Source of the DNA: Allomyces macrogynus ATCC 38327
Lineage: Eukaryota > Blastocladiomycota > Blastocladiomycetes > Blastocladiales > Blastocladiaceae
Direction: 5' to 3'
NCBI GenBank assembly: GCA_000151295.1
Contig: GG745337.1
Span: forward strand, 1,002,196-1,029,631
DNA length: 27,436 bases
This document shows, piece after piece, positions 21,740-27,436 of this stretch. The notes below the pieces were generated by a model. The model worked only from the letters and a program-made list of their open reading frames with translations. It was not told the DNA's origin and ran no database searches. A program made the position numbers and the translations under genes. The first letter of the stretch is position 1. Each line of letters opens with the position of its first letter.

Positions 21740-21975
21740 CATCATGCGAGGATGGAATTAATTGCTGGCGACGTGGTGATGGTGGTGCTGGGCCTTTGCC
21801 GGGAGAGAGGGGGGCGTCAGGCGATACATTGTCGAGGAAGGTGGCCGTGACATAACTATTTTTCTACTTGGAATGGTTGGTGTTTCGCGGCTGTGATCAC
21901 GTCCACTTGCTGCCGGCCTCTGCCGGTCAACCAGCTCAGGTCGAGCCGTTGATCAGAAGTGATCAGACGTGATCT
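21740..21975 (-). repeat. Second copy of carboxypeptidase C leader/promoter, without coding exon
   Basis: The sequence shares CATCATGCGAG, TGGAATTAATTGCTG and TTTGCC-GGAGAGAG with the start-codon end of gene C. Further upstream both share GATCACGTC-AC-TG and TTGATCAGAA-TGATCAG. On the minus strand the copied ATGATG is followed by TTC AAA TAG, so only a four-codon frame remains where exon 1 of copy C begins. It may be a relic of a fourth gene or the displaced distal promoter of copy B. Confidence 0.75.
21950..21975. promoter_or_regulatory. Three TGATC(A/T) sites spaced exactly 10 bp
   Basis: TGATCA starts at 21950 and 21960, and TGATCT starts at 21970. One helical turn of spacing would put bound proteins on one face of DNA. 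Copy C has two such sites at the same spacing. Function is inferred. Confidence 0.5.
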
Positions 21976-22000
21976 GGCGAAACATGTCAGCACATATCGG

Positions 22001-22062
22001 TGGCGAGAATGCACCAATTTCTATAACGACCGTGGCGAGAATGTACCAATTTCTATAACGAC
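22001..22062 (+). repeat. 30-bp direct repeat, 32-bp period
   Basis: The unit TGGCGAGAATG(C/T)ACCAATTT followed by CTATAACGAC occurs at 22001-22030 and 22033-22062 with one mismatch and a 2-bp spacer. It lies in non-coding DNA just beyond the duplicated promoter. Confidence 0.9.
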
Positions 22063-22447
22063 TGAATCAGTGTGTATGAAATGGTACTTGGGAGGGATGA
22101 ACCGAGGAGGCTGGCGCGCCGCATCTGACCGTTGCAACAGAACAGACGCGCGTTGCTGCGGTTCAAGAGTCGAAAAAAAGAGGGTGGGGAAGGACGAGAC
22201 ACGTGCAAGGAGTGCAGCGCAATCGTTATGGTTCGCGAGGTGGATGGTTTCCACAACATCCATCAATCAAAGTGCCCGCAGTGCAGCCAACAACATAGAA
22301 CACGACTCCAAATTCGCCAAGGCAGCAAAAGATGCGCTTATTGCAACGGTACTTGCAAGTAAGAGCAATAATGCAAGAGGAAAACAAAACACGGGACCCG
22401 TTGCCCCATTCCAGCGCAGCGCCCGCCCACAAACTGGGCCCCCTTCT

Positions 22448-24090
22448 CTACTCGATCAGCACATTGTCCAGTGCCGTCCGCGCATAGTACAAGAACGCCG
22501 GCAAAATTTCCTCGCCCACCGGAATAATCTCGCGCTTGTCGAGAATGAACCCAGAGCCGCCGGTTTGCCACGTGTCCTCTTGCGAGGGCCGCAGCTCGAT
22601 CGTGAAGCTGTAAGGACGGAACACAGTCTTGCGGGCCGACATATTCATGGCGTCAACGCCGCGCTTGCCAGCCAAGTTGTCCAGCGGACGCGACTGGTCG
22701 TACCACCAGTCGGTCCCGGTCGCCGAGTGCGGGTACAGGTCCACCAATCTTTCCGACACGTAGTCCTTACCATGGACGCTCTTGATGATCTGCGACATGG
22801 CGTCGCCCATGGCCTTGAGCTGCGGCTCGTGCACAGTGTCCGTGAGCGTCCACGAGGGCGGGTGCAAAATCGCCTGCGAGAAGGCGTGCAAGTCGAGTGC
22901 GGCCACGACGCGCGGGAGCGAGTCGAACAGCGCCATGAGCGCCTGGACTTCGGGCTCCGACCCGGGCGACGGGCCCATGTAGGTATCCGAAAACCGGAAC
23001 TTGGATGCGCCGGCTTCGCCCCAGTGCGACGGGTAGTTGCGGTTCAAGTCTATGGTGGTGGGGTCAGGTCGGGTCGCAAGGGAGGAATGATCCAACGCGT
23101 TTTAGTTGTCGTAACGTACCCACGCCAAACACACCGCGTGCATCCGCGCGCCGGTTCTTGCGCCAGAGGCGGTCGCCGGTCCACGAGTAGGCGTATCCGT
23201 CCGGGTTCACAATTGGCACGAGCACAATCTCAACTTCGTCGAGCAACGACGTGATCGTCTGGTCGTCACTCGTCGCCAAGTGGTACGCAATGTACTGCGT
23301 CGTCGCGTGCGCAATCCACTCGCGCGCGTGAATTCCGCCCTGCACGTAGACCTGCTTCTTGGGCAGCGTCACGTTCGTCGAAGAGTGGTTGGTGAACCGC
23401 AGCGCCATGAGCTCGCGGCCCTCGTGCGTCGTGCCCACATTCCGCATCAGCGTGATCCGGTCCTTGTGCGCAGCAGCGAGCAACTGGTACCACTCGTAGA
23501 TCTCGTCGAGGTGATGGTACTCCGCGAACCACGACTTCGGGTCGTGCAACTGCGCGGCAACCGACTTGACGGCGACGCGCTCATCGATTGCATGCCAGTG
23601 CGGCTCGAGCAACTGCTTCTCGACATCGGCGACGAGCGTGCGCGCACGGACGCCCGGGAGGTACCGGTCGAGCGCTTGCTTGAGCACATGCGCGTCGGCA
23701 GCGCGTACGTCGACTTGACCGCGGAGCGCCGACCAGACATCGATGTTCAGGTCGAGCAGAAGCTGGTGCAGCGCCGGCAGGTCCGCAGCGCGCGCGGGCG
23801 TGAGCCGCACGAGACTGTGGCCTGGAAGGGTTCGGGTCAGTTGCGGATCATGGTGCGGATCGCGACTATGAGCGGAGAAATTTACCGTGGTAGTGCACGC
23901 GCTGATGGCTGTTCGTCCTCCCCTTGGTGGAGTGCATCGCCCACTGCGTCGTCGCGTCGTCATTCAGAACCAGTGCTTGCAACGCGGCGGCGGGAGCAGC
24001 ATGGACTGCGTGGCCGCCAATCAGGACGGCGACGGCGGCGAGAAGCGCGACACTCGCGGCGGCCAGCCAGCCGATGCGTTTGGTCATCAT
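22448..24090 (-). CDS. Carboxypeptidase C copy: secreted M14 metallocarboxypeptidase
   Basis: The CDS is complement(join(22448..23049,23120..23821,23886..24090)), 502 aa, with introns of 70 and 64 nt. It starts MMTKRIGWLAAASVALLAAV, a signal peptide probably cut near AVHA. A propeptide follows (HSLVRLTPARAADLPALHQ). The mature domain shows all expected residues: His233 and Glu236 in GIHAREW, RLWRKNRR, DLNRNYPSHW, His357 in DLHAFSQ, Tyr408 in DLYPHSATGTDW, and Glu454 in TIELRP. It is the only one of the three copies with a full set of visible catalytic residues and an open frame, so it is the best candidate for an active enzyme. The Thr matching position 255 argues against a B-type (Lys/Arg) preference. 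It has no cysteines. It is closest to copy A in both protein and second-intron sequence. Transcription probably starts from the region at 24100-24300. Confidence 0.95.
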
Positions 24091-24753
24091 GCGAGGGTGG
24101 AATTAATTGCTGACGGCGCGTTGATGGTGATGCTGGTCTTTGCCAGGAGAGAGAGGATGCTCGACGATGTTAAATGTTATCGAGCGTGGTGGTTGTGTTG
24201 AGAATGTTCTTCAAGGTGGGTGAATGGTTTTCCATGGTCGGGATCACGTCAACCTGGCTGCGCCCGTTCAGACCAAGACTTTGATCAGAAATGATCAGGT
24301 TTGAATAGGCACGGCGAACGAGGTCAGCAAAGACTGTCTCGAAATCTCAATCCGGACCAAACTACCGAGCAGGATATGGGCTTAGGGCCGGGGAGGGGAG
24401 CGCCGAGGGCGGTGGATTCACAGCAAGCGAGTTGCACAAGGTGAACGATGCGGCCTGCTTTTGGCGGATGGCCGGATCCAACCGTGAGCATCACCACGAG
24501 ACAAGTCAAAAATTACAGGTGGAGAAGCGATGGAAACGCGTGTGGAACTCGTCTAGCGCAATAGTATGGCCTGCGTCCTGGTGGATGACGCTTTCCTGGT
24601 TTCCACGATCAACCACGATCAACATGCCCACCACCGACAATGAAATCGTGACCCCAAGCTCACCATGACACCCAAACACACGTTCATTGCAATGGTACAC
24701 ACACGCCCACCCACCCCCAACCTCCAGCGCGCGCCCTGCCTGCCTGCTTCGAT
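24091..24753 (-). promoter_or_regulatory. Promoter region of carboxypeptidase C
   Basis: These 663 bases lie between the start of copy C and the stop of the next minus-strand gene. The first 210 bases match the duplicated block at 21740-21967. TGATCA occurs at 24282-24287 and 24292-24297, starts 10 bp apart, about 200 bases before the ATG. GATCACGTC at 24242-24250 is also shared. The rest should include the 3' UTR of the gene to the right. No other frame is supported. Confidence 0.55.
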
Positions 24754-27436
24754 CTACGACGGCGTGATCGGATCCGCGTCCGCGTCCGCGCCCGTCGGCG
24801 CGTCGCGCGGCCCTCGGCCCCTGCTCTCCCCCTTCCCCGCCTTCCAGCCGCCTCGCGCCTTCCCGCCCATCGCCTCCCTCCTCGCCCCGCGCTCCAACCT
24901 CTCCGCCTCGACCTTGACCCGCGCATCATGCACATGCACCATCGGCTCCAACTCGACCACCCCCCTCGCCTTCAGAGCCCAGACCGTCCACTCAACAGCC
25001 TCCTTCACCATCCGCTCCCCCGCATCCCGCATCGCCGGCCGCTTAAACCTCCCGTCCACAACCAACTGCTTAATCACGGCCCGCATTTCGGCCGGCGTAA
25101 TTCCCGGCGCGCGCGCGGTCCCATCTACCTGGTGGTTCCGCGCATGCTTGCTGCCCCACGGCGGGATGGACCGTAAATTGGCCGCAGCCGTACTATGCGC
25201 GGCGAGCGTCGCGAGGGAGGGGATGACCGTCGAGTCAAGGAAGGTCATGTCCGGGAAGACATACGGCCGTGGAACGACGGGAGTCCCCGGGTGAGAAACG
25301 ACGTATACGCCGCGCGCCATCGTTGGGACAAGGACCTGCGCGCGGACGAGAGAGTCGACGAGACGAAGGACTTGCACGGTCGTGAGCACTACGTCGCCGT
25401 CGGCGCGCGATGGGGTCGAGTCGGACGTGGTCCGTGGCGGGCGGGTCGTGAGAAAGCGCGGCATGTCGCGCGCGACCGGGAACGTGTTCCGCAACCAGTT
25501 ATCCAGTGCCGAGAGCCGGATTTCGCCGAGGTGTGGGAACGCCCGCGCGAGAGAGGTCGTGCATGCAGCGAGTTCGTGCGACGGCGGGTCGGTAATCAGC
25601 GCCAGGTCCCGCTGGAAACCAGCGAGAATCGATGCGTGCCATTCGGCACGCAGGTCGGCGGTCAGTGGGACGAGACTCGGTGGGATGGGTGCCTGCGGTA
25701 CGGGCAGCGGTGAAGCGCTATCGGTGGTCGCCGCGGGCATGGCCTTGGGCGCATCGAGGTGCAGCTGCACAAGATTGCGCCCATTGTCGGTCGTGAATGC
25801 GGTCGCATACCCGTGCGCGACGAGTCCGTCGATCGCCCACGCGGCCAAATCGAGCGCGGCGTCGCGGTCGAGCCACGTGTCAGTGCCCGTGACTACGCCG
25901 GCGCCGCCGTGCTGTCGAACCCATCGCACGAGTGGGGTGCCGCTGACGAGTGTTGCGGCCAGTGCGTCGGCACGGATCGCGCGCGCGGTTCGTGCAACCG
26001 ACGTGCATTTCAATCCCCCGGCGATGGTTGCGGCTAAGTCCGCAGGACACGGCGGCCGCTCGTTCGCCGGCGGCGCAACACCATCTGCGACGATCGCAAC
26101 GAGCGTCGGATCACCCGGATCCCGTGCGATCGCACCATTGAGCACAAGGTGCCGCACCATATACGCGACCAACTGGTCCTTGGCGCGCGCCGCGAGCGGG
26201 AGCTGCGCGACAGGCGTGAACGACCGCGCCATGGCCTCAACCGCAGCGAGCGTCGTGGTCGCGGCAAACGGGTGCAGTCGTGTCGGGTTGACACAGAGCA
26301 GTGGGTAGGCGGCGCGCAGTTTCCGGTGAAACAGGCCGGCGAGTCGCGCAACAAAGGCCGCGCGGAACGGCGCCGTATCAAACATGTCGCTCGGGTCGAC
26401 GACGGCGGCGAGGAGCGCACCGTCCTCGTCGGCGCCGGACACGTCCATGGGTGACGGCGTGGGGGACTGCATCGCCGCGTCGGCCAGGTCGAGCGTGACC
26501 ATGGGCGACGCGGAGGTCGGGGCCGTCGTGACGGACGAGACGGGGGACGGCGGGAGTGGGGCATCGGTGGATGGCGGCGCGGGTGCTGACGCGAATGCGT
26601 CCGTTGACGCGTCCGTCGCATCGCCCGTCAGAGCCAATGTCGGCTCCATTGCACTCGACTCGGCAGCCGGCTTACTCGGCCGCGGCTTCCTTGCCAAATT
26701 CTCCGCGAGCCCCTCCCAGACCGCCGGCTCATCCGCATCCACATTCACGCGCACGCACATGCCCATCAACGACTTGAACTCGACTGCCTTCGGATCCACA
26801 ATCGGCGCCTGCTCGTGATCCGTCGCGACCAGCGACAACACCCGTCCATCATGCGCGAGCGCCGAAATCGCCATCAGCAGTCGCCGCCGCCGAATACTCT
26901 CCTTGTACACGACGCGCCAGTACGCATACCGGTTGGCCAAAATCGCAACCAGTTGCCGCACGGGCAAAACGGGCGCCGGCGGGTTCACGAGTCCCGGGAA
27001 CCGTTCGCGCTGAAACGCGGCCGCGTACTTGATAACCAATTTGCCGAGCTCCACGTAGTCGTGCTTGGGTGTCGGTAACCGCACGGGGAACTTGTGCGCG
27101 ACGAGTCCGTGCTCGTAGAGCCGCAGCGCGACAAGGTACCGCAAAAATGCCTCGTCGGCCGCTAACCGCACCCAGTGCGGGTCCGGGTGCCGCTCGTCCC
27201 AGTCCCACCATCCGCGCGGGACCCGGCCCATCGGCGCTGCCGCCGTGGACGGCCGCGCATGCATTCCGCCGTCATCGTGGTGGTGCTGCGCGTCGTATGG
27301 CACCGCGCGCGATCCTGTGGGCGTGCGTGTGGATCCGGGCAACGCGCGCACGGCCCATGTTGGGCCGCGGTACAGCATCCGCAATTCGTCGAAGGGCGCG
27401 TCGATGGGTTGAGGCCGGCGGTCGCGCACACGTCGT
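24754..27436 (-). CDS. Large unrecognised protein, 5' end beyond the window
   Basis: One uninterrupted frame of about 893 codons ends at TAG 24756-24754 and stays open to the right edge. The true start may lie outside the window, since the first candidate at 27429 is a GTG. The N-terminal third has a well-folded look: GWWDWDERHPDPHWVRL, then FLRYLVALRLYEHGLVAHKF, then AILANRYAYWRVVYKESIRRRR. A Pro/Ser/Ala/Thr-rich linker follows (about 250-345). A later segment, TPLVRWVRQHGG ... RDAALDLAAWAIDGLVAHGY, faintly resembles a DEP or other winged-helix fold. Near the C-terminus, GITPAEMRAVIKQLVVDGRF looks helical, and the tail is Gly/Arg/Lys-rich (KARGGWKAGKGESRGRG). No enzyme motif, signal peptide or membrane segment is visible. 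I do not recognise the family. Long low-ambiguity composition and lack of stops over 2.6 kb support a real gene. Confidence 0.78.
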   Translation of the reverse strand, partial: RRVRDRRPQPIDAPFDELRMLYRGPTWAVRALPGSTRTPTGSRAVPYDAQHHHDDGGMHARPSTAAAPMGRVPRGWWDWDERHPDPHWVRLAADEAFLRYLVALRLYEHGLVAHKFPVRLPTPKHDYVELGKLVIKYAAAFQRERFPGLVNPPAPVLPVRQLVAILANRYAYWRVVYKESIRRRRLLMAISALAHDGRVLSLVATDHEQAPIVDPKAVEFKSLMGMCVRVNVDADEPAVWEGLAENLARKPRPSKPAAESSAMEPTLALTGDATDASTDAFASAPAPPSTDAPLPPSPVSSVTTAPTSASPMVTLDLADAAMQSPTPSPMDVSGADEDGALLAAVVDPSDMFDTAPFRAAFVARLAGLFHRKLRAAYPLLCVNPTRLHPFAATTTLAAVEAMARSFTPVAQLPLAARAKDQLVAYMVRHLVLNGAIARDPGDPTLVAIVADGVAPPANERPPCPADLAATIAGGLKCTSVARTARAIRADALAATLVSGTPLVRWVRQHGGAGVVTGTDTWLDRDAALDLAAWAIDGLVAHGYATAFTTDNGRNLVQLHLDAPKAMPAATTDSASPLPVPQAPIPPSLVPLTADLRAEWHASILAGFQRDLALITDPPSHELAACTTSLARAFPHLGEIRLSALDNWLRNTFPVARDMPRFLTTRPPRTTSDSTPSRADGDVVLTTVQVLRLVDSLVRAQVLVPTMARGVYVVSHPGTPVVPRPYVFPDMTFLDSTVIPSLATLAAHSTAAANLRSIPPWGSKHARNHQVDGTARAPGITPAEMRAVIKQLVVDGRFKRPAMRDAGERMVKEAVEWTVWALKARGVVELEPMVHVHDARVKVEAERLERGARREAMGGKARGGWKAGKGESRGRGPRDAPTGADADADPITPS

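Larger units (their letters stand above)
21391..22447 (-). promoter_or_regulatory. Region upstream of carboxypeptidase B with duplicated gene C 5' flank
   Basis: These 1057 bases lie between the start of copy B and the stop of copy C. Near copy B, GTGCCAGGAGAGAAGG at about 21485-21500 resembles the leader element of copy C. From 21740 to 21967 the sequence matches the 5' leader and promoter of copy C (24085-24298). A 30-bp tandem repeat is at 22001-22062. The rest, to 22447, should be the 3' UTR and flank of copy C. No gene is supported. Confidence 0.6.

Noticed and set aside
25382..26308. 308-codon plus-strand frame inside the large right-edge gene
   Set aside because: It is antisense to a much longer frame with protein-like composition and has only Ala/Ser/Val-rich sequence.

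Overview
This window looks like a GC-rich nuclear contig from a fungus. The signs are spliced protein-coding genes with short GT-AG introns (about 61-96 nt, plus one of 186 nt), compact intergenic gaps, an ALG12-type mannosyltransferase, a VPS51 tethering subunit, a ubiquitin-S27a fusion and secreted M14 carboxypeptidases. High GC, Ala/Arg/Ser-rich low-complexity linkers and an RGS-like protein would suit an early-diverging zoosporic fungus such as Blastocladiomycota. That placement is inference and was not tested by phylogeny.

Layout from left to right. 1-782: no supportable gene. 783-1286 (-): small unrecognised two-exon gene. 1668-2345 (-): ubiquitin-ribosomal protein eS31 fusion, sharing a 369-bp divergent promoter with ALG12 (2715-4536, +). 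4939-7703 (+): five-exon VPS51. 8074-9624 (-): orphan polytopic membrane protein with about seven membrane segments. 10906-12957 (-): five-exon OTU-type cysteine deubiquitinase. 14672-16786 (+): single-exon protein with an RGS-like region. 17300-24090 (-): tandem cluster of three secreted metallocarboxypeptidases, A, B and C, with identical intron positions. 24754-27436 (-): unrecognised protein that runs off the right edge.

The left half is housekeeping (translation and ubiquitin supply, N-glycan assembly in the ER, endosome-to-Golgi tethering). The right half is accessory: the carboxypeptidase cluster encodes pre-pro-enzymes for extracellular protein digestion.

The cluster holds the most interesting signals. 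Copy A has one in-frame TAG at a Gln codon, just after the propeptide. Copy B has Val at the position of catalytic-site Tyr248. All three predicted mature enzymes lack cysteine and carry an insertion before the catalytic Glu. A second copy of the gene C leader and promoter lies upstream of gene B without its coding sequence. TGATCA sites spaced exactly 10 bp apart lie in both copies of that promoter.

Exon boundaries were derived by hand from splice consensus, reading phase and protein family conservation. No database search was run.
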